Positions 38,701 to 46,863 of a stretch of 64,000 nucleotides of DNA are shown here, piece after piece. How positions within the stretch are numbered: position 1 is the stretch's first letter; each line of letters starts with the position of its first letter. Under the pieces are notes generated by a model. It made no database searches. It was given only the letters and a program-made list of their open reading frames with translations, and had not been told where the DNA came from. The stretch is from Ruminococcus sp. (GTDB lineage Bacteria; Bacillota; Clostridia; Oscillospirales; Ruminococcaceae): positions 206,016 through 270,015 of the forward strand of contig JAJQGO010000013.1 in the NCBI GenBank assembly GCA_021200415.1. Direction: 5' to 3'. A program made the translations under genes and the position numbers.

Positions 38701-38991
38701 CTGGACTGCAAGAGCATCCATATTGCTGAGTCCGTCGCCTCTTGCGTATACGTCAGCTGCATCAAGCTGCTCTTCCGAAAGCGGATACTTTTCATTATTT
38801 GATACGTAGCTGAGAATTTTAACTGCGTCGTCAATAGTGATCTGTCCGTCTCCGGTGACATCTCCGTACATGATGTCGCTTTCAGCGGCAGCCGTCTGAG
38901 CAAGAGGGCTCATGGGGAGTGCGCTTGCCATAACGCACAACGATGACATACTTGCAAGGAACTTCTTCAAAGTATACTGTTTCATTTTCAA
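35752..38991 (-). CDS. Secreted Cthe_2159-type beta-helix protein with N-terminal dockerin
   Basis: A 1079-residue exported protein: signal peptide (about 1-36), then a dockerin (about 39-110: DIMYGDVTGDGQITIDDAVK and GLSNMDALAVQK), then two Cthe_2159-type repeat regions (about 150-450 and 500-1070). The repeats show recurring steps such as EAKDDITIKGSGTLEI, CNNDIKFTGGTVNI and GDGIKSTKGNVSIEGG, typical of a right-handed parallel beta-helix. A Ser/Gly/Met stretch interrupts the second region near 735-755. The Cthe_2159 founder binds polygalacturonate; binding rather than cutting is therefore expected. A dockerin at the N-terminus is unusual. The promoter carries a box shared with the divergent operon. 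Confidence 0.85.
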   Translation of the reverse strand: MKMKQYTLKKFLASMSSLCVMASALPMSPLAQTAAAESDIMYGDVTGDGQITIDDAVKILSYVSNNEKYPLSEEQLDAADVYARGDGLSNMDALAVQKYISQVLSELPESYSPSSGSDDDTQSDITYIHLQYTAITTEGDNVTVDGTTVTITASGTYYVDGTLNDGQIIVNVPDEVADPDTVKIYLNGVSITGLSAPAIYVVNAENTSINLVEGTENVLSDGDTAYSGDYLDTAVIEAKDDITIKGSGTLEITANTQYAIQCNNDIKFTGGTVNITTALEDAVRGKTSVTVKDDAVITIDSEGDGIKSTKGNVSIEGGTVSIKAGNDAIQAETTIDISGGSVVASGDRGLTGGTGVNITGGSVIATATDNQTDSTLLTATQGTMLLNCIDDTTQSDGCWKKANAIGVDNTSVSSSVFNKKYKYVLISDSSISSGSTYTLTNIGTGATVTQEISTPAATTFTMTGTITTFDSVNPGGSSDSDTGTDTTVDGEYTITLSTTGIETNAPSSVATISDGVCTIIQPAVFTVTGEMSEGQIVVDVDKTTYPEGVVELDLKGVNLSNSSDSPIYVASIGDEVQIVAKNGYENTISDGTSYTNADDSVGAIYACDDIKIKGSGTLTVNGNSEDAIVCKNDIKIYNGTLIVNAVDDGIRGKDSVTIGNSDDTDFSTLSITVNTQGGDGIKSTETDTTSGDGVITVNGGTINVTAYSDGFQASQALNILNGDITVKTTCPATSSSSSSSSSSGPGGMGNMGGNTDEGNTSSTEVSAKGLKAGCTDDDTGTEIVGTIDISGGNITVDSTDDSVHASGDITVVGGTLQLTSGDDGIHSDANVTIGQGSSSTYDDLTIIINDCYEGVEGMIINQNSGTVIVNSEDDSYNAAGGADGSGTTSPGGWGGNQGNTSTSSTMALNINGGFVLANASDGDHDGFDSNGSLDITGGIVISNGNEPFDCGDGYSMTYTGGVYVKDTSSTSSMGGMGGTSSSLTESVSVSGSISAGTRITLTDGSGNVIVSFIADKSVSSVVAGCIAYSGASVYTGGTLSGSTYFQTIDDTQLAAYGGTLSGGTQLTGSSSGGSTNPWG

Positions 38992-39045
38992 TAATCTCCT
39001 TTACATAAAGTGTAATTAACAGTACCATTGCCTTTTGATGCTTCT

Positions 39046-39078
39046 ATTATAGTTACACAATCTTAAAATAATCTTAAG
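39046..39078 (-). promoter_or_regulatory. Direct-repeat operator and -10 box of the beta-helix dockerin gene
   Basis: Read on the minus strand: CTTAAGATTATTTTAAGATT (39078-39059), seven bases, TATAAT (39051-39046). The box is two TTAAGAT heptamers in an 11-base register and replaces a -35 hexamer, as for OmpR/PhoB-type activators. Confidence 0.65.
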
Positions 39079-39215
39079 TTTTAAAGAATTTATATGAAAA
39101 TTGCCAAAGTTTTTTATGCGCAGACCCCCTATATACATTATATAAAGGCGGAATGTAAAGTCCATGTAAAACGCGGATAAAATTCTTTGGAAGTTTTGTC
39201 TGAATTTATAAAAAC

Positions 39216-39248
39216 CTTAAGATTATTTTAAGATTTATGTATTATAAT
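39216..39248 (+). promoter_or_regulatory. Same operator and -10 box for the VTC operon
   Basis: The identical 20-base CTTAAGATTATTTTAAGATT (39216-39235), again seven bases before TATAAT (39243-39248). The 137 bases between the two boxes contain no other feature I can name. Confidence 0.65.
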
Positions 39249-39335
39249 AACAACAAATCCAAGGAAAGGAGTTGAAACCCTAAATACTGTTCTGATTTCG
39301 GGTAATTCCGGCTTCGGAAAGTATTTTCGGAAATT

Positions 39336-40085
39336 ATGGCTATTAACACTTTTGCACGTAAAGAAGTTAAGTTTCTCCTTAACATTGAGCAATACGAAAA
39401 CTTAATGCAAGAGATTCCCAAGTACATGAATCCTGATAAATTCTGCGTGGGTGGCAAGGAATACGGAGTTTATAACATTTACTATGACACCTACGACGAC
39501 TTTCTTATCAGGGAATCACTCAGCAAGCCATACTACAAGGAAAAAATACGTCTGCGCAGCTATTTTTCACCTGCAAAGCCTGATGACATTGTTTTCCTTG
39601 AAATCAAGAAAAAAATCGGAGGAATTGTCGCAAAGAGGCGTGTGACGATGACTCTCGACGAATCCTACGAATACCTGAGAACCCGCGAGAAACCTCAGTC
39701 GAGCAAGTTTATTACAAATCAGGTTTTCCACGAACTCGACGCTTTTCTTGATATGTATGATGTTTCACCGAAGCAGTACATAAGCTATCAGCGTACCGCC
39801 TTTTTTGGCAAGGATAACAGCGATTTCCGCGTCACCTTTGACAGGCAGATTACAGGAAGACGAGTAGACCTGTCGCTTGATCTGCCCAGCTACGGAGATC
39901 AGCTTATCGGCGAAGACCAGAGGCTTATGGAAATTAAAATCTCGGATTCCGTTCCGGAATGGCTTATTGAAAAGCTTTCTGAACTTCATATCTATAAAAC
40001 AAGTTTTTCTAAATACGGCAAAGCTTATCAGGATTATATCCAACAAAAAATTTTAATGAATCGGAGTATACTTGCAAATGTTTGA
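39336..40085 (+). CDS. VTC-domain (polyphosphate polymerase-like) protein
   Basis: A 249-residue VTC/CYTH-fold protein. The tunnel residues are visible: RKEVKFLL near 6-13, YNIYYDTYDD, KEKIRLRSY near 67-75, VFLEIKKKIGGIVAKRR near 86-102, RVTFDRQI and LMEIKI near 192-197. The fold in yeast Vtc4 makes polyphosphate from ATP; bacterial copies next to DUF4956 have no proven product. The ATG at 39336 has a weak upstream site, while a better AAAGGAG lies 70 bases earlier in the leader, so the start or leader deserves care. It overlaps the DUF4956 gene. Confidence 0.87.
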   Translation: MAINTFARKEVKFLLNIEQYENLMQEIPKYMNPDKFCVGGKEYGVYNIYYDTYDDFLIRESLSKPYYKEKIRLRSYFSPAKPDDIVFLEIKKKIGGIVAKRRVTMTLDESYEYLRTREKPQSSKFITNQVFHELDAFLDMYDVSPKQYISYQRTAFFGKDNSDFRVTFDRQITGRRVDLSLDLPSYGDQLIGEDQRLMEIKISDSVPEWLIEKLSELHIYKTSFSKYGKAYQDYIQQKILMNRSILANV

Positions 40086-40830
40086 TCACGGATTTTTCGG
40101 AAATGTTTTATCTAAAAATTATTCTGAGGACAGCACTGATTTCCTCACAAATTCCTCATCAACCTCAATCCTCAGCAACATCAAAGCCAGCGAATTCTTT
40201 TTATGCGTAATCACCTCTCTTGTTCTCGGCTTTTTAATCAGCAGCATCTACATGATAACTCATAAAAAGGAAGGCTATTCCCAGAGCTATGTTCTCACAA
40301 TCATAATGCTCCCGTCAATCGTAACGCTTATTCTGCTTCTCATTAACACAACCTCCGGCGCTCTCAGCCTTGCAGGTGCGTTTACGTTAGTCAGATTCAG
40401 AAGCGTCCCCGGCGACCCGAAGGACATCACATACGTGTTCTACGCAATGGCTACAGGTGTTGCCTGCGGTATGGGCTACATCGGATTCGCAATCGTTTTC
40501 TTCATCATTCTCGGAATTATAGTATTTGCCCTGAACGTTGTTAATTTCGGCGGCTGTAAGCTCAATCATATGACTCTTAAAATCACTATTCCCGAAAACC
40601 TCGATTATAAGGGTGTATTTGATCCTGTGCTTAAAAAGTATACAAGCTATCACAAGCTCAGAAGAATCAAAACAACAAATTACGGCACGCTCTTTGAGCT
40701 GATTTACAGCGTTGACGTTTACGAAGATATGAACACAAAGGAATTCATTGACGAGTTGAGGACATTGAACGGAAACCTCAACATCAACCTCGTATTCTTC
40801 AAGTACGACGACAAGGTATACGAAAATTAA
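40078..40830 (+). CDS. DUF4956 membrane protein
   Basis: A 250-residue protein: a soluble N-terminal segment of about 40 residues, four membrane helices (about 42-165) and a soluble C-terminal domain (about 170-250). The strongly conserved GAFTLVRFRSVPGDPKDITYVF lies between helices 2 and 3. The family is of unknown function and repeatedly sits next to VTC-domain genes. The ATG at 40078 is preceded by CGGAG; a TTG two codons earlier is also possible. Confidence 0.87.
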   Translation: MFDHGFFGNVLSKNYSEDSTDFLTNSSSTSILSNIKASEFFLCVITSLVLGFLISSIYMITHKKEGYSQSYVLTIIMLPSIVTLILLLINTTSGALSLAGAFTLVRFRSVPGDPKDITYVFYAMATGVACGMGYIGFAIVFFIILGIIVFALNVVNFGGCKLNHMTLKITIPENLDYKGVFDPVLKKYTSYHKLRRIKTTNYGTLFELIYSVDVYEDMNTKEFIDELRTLNGNLNINLVFFKYDDKVYEN

Positions 40831-40843
40831 AAGTAAAAAAGCT

Positions 40844-40868
40844 GTCAGGCTGATTTATTCAGCCTGAC
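40844..40868 (+). terminator. Hairpin between DUF4956 and the beta-helix lipoprotein gene
   Basis: Ten-base perfect stem GTCAGGCTGA/TCAGCCTGAC without a clear T-run; may stabilise the upstream message or reduce expression of the next gene. Confidence 0.6.
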
Positions 40869-40913
40869 TATGCTGTTTTATAAGAAATTCACCATAAAGG
40901 ACAGTGATTCATT

Positions 40914-42386
40914 ATGAAAGTAAACAAATTTTTAACCCTCGCAATTGCAGCAGCTCTTATAACCGGTACATATTCCTGCGGTCAGACCGACGTTCAGGAC
41001 TCGGAGGACTCGTCTATTTCAGTAAATTCAGTAAGCGGAAATGATTCACTAAGCGAAATAAGCGATGATGATGAAGCTTCTGACGGCAGCTCCTCTAAAA
41101 CAACAACCACTAAAACCACAACCACATCAACTGCAAAAAATTCTTCTGCATCTACCTCAACCGTTACAACCACCAAAAACAGCAGCAGCTCAAGCTCGAG
41201 TTCAGGCAGCTCGGGCAGCTCTTCCGGAAGCTCTTCTGATTCAGACAGCAGCAGTTCATCCTCGGGCGGAAGCTCATCAGGCTCGTCAGGCGGAAACTCC
41301 TCGTCCTCATCAGACAGCAGCAGCTCTTCGGGAGGTTCATCAGGCAGCTCTTCTTCAAACAGCTCAGGCGGCAGTTCATCATCTTCAGGCAGCAGCAATT
41401 CAAGCAGCTCAGGCAGCTCGTCCTCCTCATCCTCACAGGACAGCTCGTCCGATTCGACAGATGATACTGCCAGCGAAGAAAAGGTTTACGCAGCTGAAAT
41501 AGTTCTTGGCTCGTCACCTCAGATAACCGGCAGCAATGCAACTGCGGACGGTTCAAGAGTTGTCATTACGGGCGGCGGAGATTATCTCGTGTCAGGCTCG
41601 GTTGACGATGGTCAGATTGAAATAAACACAACCGAAAAGGTTAAGCTTTATTTTAACGGCGTCAGCATCACAAATTACTCCGGCCCTGCAATTCAGGTTA
41701 CGGACGCAAAGAGATTTATTCTCGTTCTCATGGAGGGAACAACCTCCTATCTTCAGGACGTAAACAAGGATTCTGTCAACGATGGCGTTATCTGCTCCAA
41801 CGATACGGTTGAAATAAAGGGAAAAGGCTCTCTCAATATTGTGGCAGGAAATGCTCACGGAATCAGCTCTGACGACGATGTTGTAATTGAAAACGGAACG
41901 ATCAATATTACCTCCGTCAAGTCGGGCATTATTGCAAATGACGACATAACCATAAATGCGGGAACGCTGTATATTTACGGCGGCACAAACGGCATCAAGT
42001 CAAAGGGCACGCTTAATATCAACGGCGGATATACCGTTGTTTCCGGCGGCGCAAAGGAGGAGAAAAGCTCAATTTACGCTGTCAGCGATTTCATTTATAC
42101 CGGCGGATATGTTTTCGCGGCAGGAAATACGGTAACAGCTCCCACACAGACTGCTTATCCCTATGTTGTCGCAGGCTTCAGCACCTCACAGGCGGCAGGC
42201 AGCACCGTTTCATTGCAGCTTGACGGATACGAAATGATTTCAATGGTTCCCCACAACAATTTTAAGTGCGTTATGATGCTTGCGCCTGATATTTCCATTG
42301 GCAGCTCCTTTGCCGTGGACGTTAACGGCAGCTGGTACGGCGACCTTGCAGTTACGGATTTGCAGAATGTATTCACTTTATCTTAA
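40914..42386 (+). CDS. Cthe_2159-type beta-helix lipoprotein
   Basis: A 490-residue exported protein. A signal peptide ends in the lipobox-like TYSC (Cys22), then Thr/Lys- and very long Ser/Gly-rich linkers (about 50-185), and a Cthe_2159-type domain (about 190-490) with IVLGSSPQITGSNATADG, IEIKGKGSLNIVAGNAHGIS and SDDDVVIENGTINI. The layout suggests a cell-surface-anchored binding domain on a flexible stalk. It shares its domain type with the divergent dockerin protein and follows VTC and DUF4956 in one direction. Confidence 0.85.
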   Translation: MKVNKFLTLAIAAALITGTYSCGQTDVQDSEDSSISVNSVSGNDSLSEISDDDEASDGSSSKTTTTKTTTTSTAKNSSASTSTVTTTKNSSSSSSSSGSSGSSSGSSSDSDSSSSSSGGSSSGSSGGNSSSSSDSSSSSGGSSGSSSSNSSGGSSSSSGSSNSSSSGSSSSSSSQDSSSDSTDDTASEEKVYAAEIVLGSSPQITGSNATADGSRVVITGGGDYLVSGSVDDGQIEINTTEKVKLYFNGVSITNYSGPAIQVTDAKRFILVLMEGTTSYLQDVNKDSVNDGVICSNDTVEIKGKGSLNIVAGNAHGISSDDDVVIENGTINITSVKSGIIANDDITINAGTLYIYGGTNGIKSKGTLNINGGYTVVSGGAKEEKSSIYAVSDFIYTGGYVFAAGNTVTAPTQTAYPYVVAGFSTSQAAGSTVSLQLDGYEMISMVPHNNFKCVMMLAPDISIGSSFAVDVNGSWYGDLAVTDLQNVFTLS

Positions 42387-42516
42387 GGCAGCAAATATAA
42401 TCAAACAAATTGTGTCCTAAGGATATGTTATTACTTGTTAACTAAAAATTAACAGAAGTTTTTTAAAAAAATCCCTCTATAATACACTATCTTTCAGTTT
42501 TGTATACTTTTGTTTA

Positions 42517-42545
42517 TTGCATTGTTCTGCTGTTTGCAATATAAT
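42517..42545 (+). promoter_or_regulatory. Promoter of the 42.55-kb small RNA
   Basis: TTGCAT (42517-42522), 17 bases, TATAAT (42540-42545). Confidence 0.6.
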
Positions 42546-42551
42546 ATGGGT

Positions 42552-42805
42552 AACAGATACGGAATTTAGTGTGCAATATCAAGTATCCTCCCCTCTCATG
42601 TGCTTGATAGTGAATATTAAATGCGCCTGTTTGCTGTAGATGGTTATATGTTTAATTTGTTAATTAGAAGCATTTTCCATTGTCTTTTCCTACTCATGAA
42701 CGAGATTTGTTTTATTTTTAATAATCGTTTGCAGCATTGGTCTATAGTGCTGTGCGGCAATTGCCGTAAAGACCGAATTAGCATCCCGAATGGGATGCTT
42801 TTTTT
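42552..42805 (+). ncRNA. Small non-coding RNA, 6S-like
   Basis: A unit from a promoter at 42517-42545 to a terminator at 42780-42805, with no coding frame behind a ribosome site. The ends pair: TTAGTGTGCAA (42566-42576) with TTGCAGCATTGG (42729-42740), 11 pairs with one bulged G, enclosing about 150 bases. That is the closed-rod plan of 6S RNA, and the 5' stretch TCATGTGCTTGATAGT resembles Firmicutes 6S. A second hairpin (GGTCT/AGACC around CGGCAATTGCCG) follows at 42739-42774. The RNA identity is inferred; 6S RNA binds housekeeping RNA polymerase in slow growth. Confidence 0.45.
42780..42805 (+). terminator. Terminator of the small RNA
   Basis: AGCATCCC/GGGATGCT with a GAAT loop, followed by seven T. 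Confidence 0.85.
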
Positions 42806-42843
42806 CGCCGAAAAAAATTTGCAAGGAAAATTATATAAACCCC

Positions 42844-42871
42844 TTGACAAATTATATAATTGTGATATAAT
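42844..42871 (+). promoter_or_regulatory. Promoter of the RHH-like gene and possibly clpB
   Basis: TTGACA (42844-42849), 16 bases, TATAAT (42866-42871). Confidence 0.75.
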
Positions 42872-42902
42872 ATTATTAGAAACAGCAAAGGAGGTTTGTA
42901 GG

Positions 42903-43550
42903 TTGAAGAAAAGTGTATATAGTCTGGTGCTTATGGACGATGTTATCAGAGCCGTCGATGAACAGGCATACAAACTCGGCACAAGCCGATCTAATCTCAT
43001 CAACCAGATTCTCGCGGAACACCTCTCCTGCGTTACACCTGAAATGCGTATGAGGGATATTTTCACCGCAATCACAGATATGGTTAATGCGGATTTTCAG
43101 ATTCAGCAGCGCCGCTCCGATTCGCTCATGACGCTGAGAACAGCCCTCGAATATAAGTACCGTCCCACAATAAATTATAAGGTTGAGCTTGAACGCTCTC
43201 CTGCAAAATATCTCGGCACGCTTCGTGTGCAGATACGCAGTCAGAGTGTCTCGCTTATCAACCTGTTCAACAGCTTTTTCTCGTATTGGATAAGCCTTGA
43301 AGCGGAAACGCTCAGGCAGCTGTCTATGGATGATTATTATGATTATGAGCTATCCTCCGGCAGCTTTACAAGAAGTCTTATAAATACCGGTACACTTTCG
43401 GACGAGGAAACGGGTGAGCTGATTTACGCCTATATCATGTTTCTCGATAAGACTGTCAAGCTCTTTTTCTCCGCGCCCAATTCCTTTTCTCAGGCTGAAC
43501 CGGAGATAAGAAGCGAATATAAACATTTACTTGAACAAAAAATAATATAG
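42903..43550 (+). CDS. Ribbon-helix-helix-like N-terminal domain protein
   Basis: A 215-residue protein. The first 45 residues (KKSVYSLVLMDDVIRAVDEQ, YKLGTSRSNLINQILAEHL) look like a ribbon-helix-helix DNA-binding motif; the rest (about 55-215) is a domain I do not recognise, rich in aromatic residues. The start is a TTG at 42903 behind AAAGGAGG. It lies 12 bases before clpB and may regulate it, which is inference from position. Confidence 0.65.
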   Translation: MKKSVYSLVLMDDVIRAVDEQAYKLGTSRSNLINQILAEHLSCVTPEMRMRDIFTAITDMVNADFQIQQRRSDSLMTLRTALEYKYRPTINYKVELERSPAKYLGTLRVQIRSQSVSLINLFNSFFSYWISLEAETLRQLSMDDYYDYELSSGSFTRSLINTGTLSDEETGELIYAYIMFLDKTVKLFFSAPNSFSQAEPEIRSEYKHLLEQKII

Positions 43551-43562
43551 GAGGTTTTATTT

Positions 43563-46157
43563 ATGAATGCTGAAAAATTAACACAGAAATCCGTTGAAGC
43601 CGTAAGAAAGGCACAGGATATTGCCGTTGCGCAGAGCAACAATCTTATTGAACCAATTCATATGCTCGCAGGTCTTGTTAAGCAGGAGAACGGTCTTATT
43701 CCCCAGCTGCTGAAAAAGATGGACATCGACGCCGATGCATTTGAATCGGATTGCGACAAAAAAATCAACGCTCTCCCTAAAATTACCGGAAGCGGCAGAA
43801 GCAGCAATATCGGAATTTCCGCTGATACCGACCGCATTTTCATCGAAGCCGAAAAAATCGCTTCAAATATGAAGGACGAGTTCATTTCAGTTGAGCATAT
43901 TATGCTCGCTCTCATCGAATCAAGAAATAGGGACGTAAATCAGCTGTTCAGCTCGTTTGGCGTTACAAAGGATAAGTTCCTGAACGCTCTTAAATCCGTC
44001 AGAGGCAATACACGCGTAACATCTGAAAATCCCGAGGATACCTATGATGTCCTCGCTAAATACGGTCAGGAGCTTGTAGGACTTGCACGTCAGAATAAGC
44101 TTGATCCCGTTATAGGACGTGACAGCGAAATAAGAAACGTAATTCGTATTCTTTCACGTAAAACTAAAAATAACCCCGTTCTTATCGGCGAACCCGGCGT
44201 GGGCAAAACGGCTATTGCGGAGGGACTTGCGCAGCGTATTGTCGCAGGCGATGTGCCCGATAACCTGAAGGACAGAAAGGTATTTTCACTTGATATGGGT
44301 GCGCTTGTTGCAGGCGCTAAGTACCGCGGCGAATTTGAGGAGCGTCTGAAGGCCGTGCTGAATGAAATAAAAAACAGCAACGGAAATATCCTCCTCTTTA
44401 TTGATGAGCTGCACACTATCGTCGGCGCAGGAAAAACTGACGGCGCTATGGATGCGGGAAATATTCTCAAGCCAATGCTGGCAAGGGGCGAGCTGCACTG
44501 TATCGGCGCAACTACACTCAACGAGTACAGACAATACATCGAAAAAGACCCTGCCCTTGAACGCCGTTTTCAGCCTGTTATGGTGGACGAACCGTCCGTT
44601 GAGGATACTATATCCATACTTCGCGGACTGAAGGAGCGATACGAGGTTTTCCACGGAGTTAAAATTAACGATAACGCCCTTATTTCCGCAGCTACTCTCT
44701 CCAACAGGTATATCACCGACCGCTTTCTTCCGGATAAGGCTATCGACCTTGTTGATGAAGCCTGCGCTACCATCAAGACGGAAATGGACTCAATGCCAAC
44801 TGAGCTTGATGTGATTTCACGCAAAATCGTTCAGCTTGAAATCGAAGAGGCAGCACTCAAAAAGGAAAGCGATAACATCTCGCAGGAACATCTTGAAGAG
44901 ATTCAGAAAGAGCTTGCGGAGCTGCGTTCGAAGTTCAATGAGATGAAGGCAAAATGGGAAAATGAAAAAACCGATATTACTGCCGTTCAGAAGCTCCGTG
45001 AGGAAATCGAATCCGTGGGCGGTGAAATTGAAAAGGCTGAGCGTGAATACGACCTGAATAAAGCTGCCGAATTGAAATACGGTAAGCTGCCGCAGCTTCA
45101 GAAGCAGCTTGAGGAGCTTGAACAAAAGGCTGAGCATGACGTTGAAAACGGAAAGCTCCTGCGTGATAAGGTTACGGAGGATGAAATTGCCGAAATTGTC
45201 TGCCGCTGGACTGGTATTCCTGTTTCAAAGCTCATGGAGGGCGAAAAGGAAAAAATTCTCGGTCTGGAAAATCTCCTCCACAAACGTGTTATCGGTCAGG
45301 ACGAAGCCGTTACAAAGGTAAGCGAAGCAATTCTCCGTTCACGTGCGGGCATTCAGTCCCCCGACAGACCCATAGGCTCGTTCCTCTTCCTCGGCCCTAC
45401 AGGTGTCGGCAAAACAGAGCTTGCAAAGGCACTTTCGGAGATTCTCTTTGACGATGAGAGAAATATCATTCGTATTGATATGAGTGAATATATGGAGAAA
45501 TTCAGCGTCAGCAGACTCATTGGAGCGCCTCCCGGATATGTGGGATACGATGAGGGCGGTCAGCTGACTGAAGCTGTCAGAAGAAAGCCCTACTCGGTTA
45601 TTCTGTTTGATGAAATTGAAAAGGCTCACCCTGATGTGTTCAACATTCTTCTTCAGGTTCTGGACGATGGCAGAATTACTGATTCACAGGGACGCACGGT
45701 CGATTTCAAAAACACAATCATTATCCTCACATCAAACCTCGGCTCACCGTATATTCTCGATGGAATTGACGCAAACGGCGAAATTACAGATGACGCCCGC
45801 AGCAAGGTTGACGCGCTCTTAAAGCAGCAGTTCCGTCCGGAATTTCTCAACCGTCTTGATGAGATAATTTTCTTTAAGCCGCTGGCTAAAACTGAAATTA
45901 TCAGTATCGTTGACCTTATGCTTAACGATTTGCAGAAACGCCTTGACGATAAGCACATTAAAATCAATGTTTCCGACAGCGCAAAGGAATACATCGTTGA
46001 CTGCGGCTACGACCCGAACTTCGGTGCGCGTCCGCTGAAAAGATTTATACAGCGCAGCGTTGAAACTCTTGCGGCAAAGAGAATAATCGAATGCAATCTC
46101 TCCGCAGGCGACACCATTGACATCACCTATGAAAACGGCGTATTATCGGCTGATTAA
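43563..46157 (+). CDS. clpB: ATP-dependent chaperone ClpB
   Basis: An 864-residue disaggregase. N-terminal Clp repeat domain (about 1-145), first AAA+ module with GEPGVGKT near 207, the long coiled-coil middle domain (about 410-520), and the second AAA+ module with GPTGVGKT near 612 and [22 protein letters not shown]. The middle domain distinguishes it from ClpC. It resolves protein aggregates with DnaK. No CIRCE or CtsR-type operator was found upstream. Confidence 0.97.
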   Translation: MNAEKLTQKSVEAVRKAQDIAVAQSNNLIEPIHMLAGLVKQENGLIPQLLKKMDIDADAFESDCDKKINALPKITGSGRSSNIGISADTDRIFIEAEKIASNMKDEFISVEHIMLALIESRNRDVNQLFSSFGVTKDKFLNALKSVRGNTRVTSENPEDTYDVLAKYGQELVGLARQNKLDPVIGRDSEIRNVIRILSRKTKNNPVLIGEPGVGKTAIAEGLAQRIVAGDVPDNLKDRKVFSLDMGALVAGAKYRGEFEERLKAVLNEIKNSNGNILLFIDELHTIVGAGKTDGAMDAGNILKPMLARGELHCIGATTLNEYRQYIEKDPALERRFQPVMVDEPSVEDTISILRGLKERYEVFHGVKINDNALISAATLSNRYITDRFLPDKAIDLVDEACATIKTEMDSMPTELDVISRKIVQLEIEEAALKKESDNISQEHLEEIQKELAELRSKFNEMKAKWENEKTDITAVQKLREEIESVGGEIEKAEREYDLNKAAELKYGKLPQLQKQLEELEQKAEHDVENGKLLRDKVTEDEIAEIVCRWTGIPVSKLMEGEKEKILGLENLLHKRVIGQDEAVTKVSEAILRSRAGIQSPDRPIGSFLFLGPTGVGKTELAKALSEILFDDERNIIRIDMSEYMEKFSVSRLIGAPPGYVGYDEGGQLTEAVRRKPYSVILFDEIEKAHPDVFNILLQVLDDGRITDSQGRTVDFKNTIIILTSNLGSPYILDGIDANGEITDDARSKVDALLKQQFRPEFLNRLDEIIFFKPLAKTEIISIVDLMLNDLQKRLDDKHIKINVSDSAKEYIVDCGYDPNFGARPLKRFIQRSVETLAAKRIIECNLSAGDTIDITYENGVLSAD

Positions 46158-46240
46158 GACGATTTTATTAGAGATTTTCAATAAAAAAATACCTCCCTGC
46201 AAGGCTATATCAGTTGAAATGTCATTTTTTTATTTATTTC

Positions 46241-46269
46241 TTGACAAAATTACCTCAAAGGTATATAAT
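46241..46269 (+). promoter_or_regulatory. Promoter of the DUF6465 gene
   Basis: TTGACA (46241-46246), 17 bases, TATAAT (46264-46269). A leader of about 160 bases follows with small hairpins (CTGCC/GGCAG at 46315-46331; GTTCCG/CGGAC at 46363-46385) and no obvious riboswitch. Confidence 0.75.
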
Positions 46270-46437
46270 TCAAGTATGGTAATATTATTGGCGGATATAA
46301 AAACGTCATAATATCCTGCCAAAAAGGCAGAATATGGCATTTATTCCCAAACAAGAAATAATTGTTCCGGCATTTATGTTCGGACAAGCTATTTAGGCAA
46401 GATACTCTAAAAAAATAATTTTATCGGAGGTATTATC

Positions 46438-46767
46438 ATGGCAATTAAAAAAACTGAGGCCGATGCAGCTATAGAAGCTGCTGCAAAGGAAGTAAAGGAT
46501 GAAGCTGTAAAGAAGGCTCCCGCAAAGAGAACAACAGCTGCTAAGAAAACAACAACCACTAAGAGATCAACAGCTGCTAAAAAGACTGCTGAGAATATTG
46601 TCATTCAGCAGGGCGGCGCTGAAATCAGCACAGCTGAGCTTGTTGAAAAGGCAAAGGCTGAATCAGGAGTTAAGGCTCCCAAGTCAGTAAACATCTATGT
46701 TAAGCCTGAAGAAAACATGGTTTACTATGTTGTTGACGACGAAAAGGGCAGCTTCTCACTCTGCTGA
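46438..46767 (+). CDS. DUF6465-like small protein with histone-like basic tail
   Basis: A 109-residue protein: residues 1-55 are Ala/Lys/Thr-rich (KKAPAKRTTAAKKTTTTKRS) like bacterial histone-H1-type tails, and 56-109 form a small acidic domain (AEISTAELVEKAKAESGVKA, NIYVKPEENMVYYVVDD). Strong promoter, long leader and own terminator suggest high expression. Nucleic-acid binding by the tail is inferred. The family name is my best match and not certain. Confidence 0.7.
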   Translation: MAIKKTEADAAIEAAAKEVKDEAVKKAPAKRTTAAKKTTTTKRSTAAKKTAENIVIQQGGAEISTAELVEKAKAESGVKAPKSVNIYVKPEENMVYYVVDDEKGSFSLC

Positions 46768-46789
46768 AATCTATATCCGAACGATTACA

Positions 46790-46820
46790 AAAATCCCCTT
46801 TAATGCAAAGGGGATTTTTT
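46790..46820 (+). terminator. Terminator of the DUF6465 gene
   Basis: AAAATCCCCTT/AAGGGGATTTTTT. Confidence 0.9.
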
Positions 46821-46828
46821 GTATACGA

Positions 46829-46855
46829 AAACGCTCCTGAATTTCAGGAGCGTTT
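46829..46855 (-). terminator. Terminator of the GH31 gene
   Basis: Perfect stem AAACGCTCCTGAA/TTCAGGAGCGTTT; works for the minus-strand GH31 gene whose stop is at 46864. Confidence 0.75.
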
Positions 46856-46863
46856 ATTCTTAT

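Noticed and set aside
41065-41502. Ala/Gln-rich plus-strand frame inside the Ser/Gly stalk region
   Set aside because: A frame-shifted reading of the repetitive serine codons; no start signal.
43400-43562. CtsR or CIRCE operator ahead of clpB
   Set aside because: No tandem heptamers or the CIRCE inverted repeat could be found upstream of clpB or of the preceding gene.
46270-46437. Riboswitch in the DUF6465 leader
   Set aside because: Only small hairpins are visible and none of the known aptamer motifs could be recognised.
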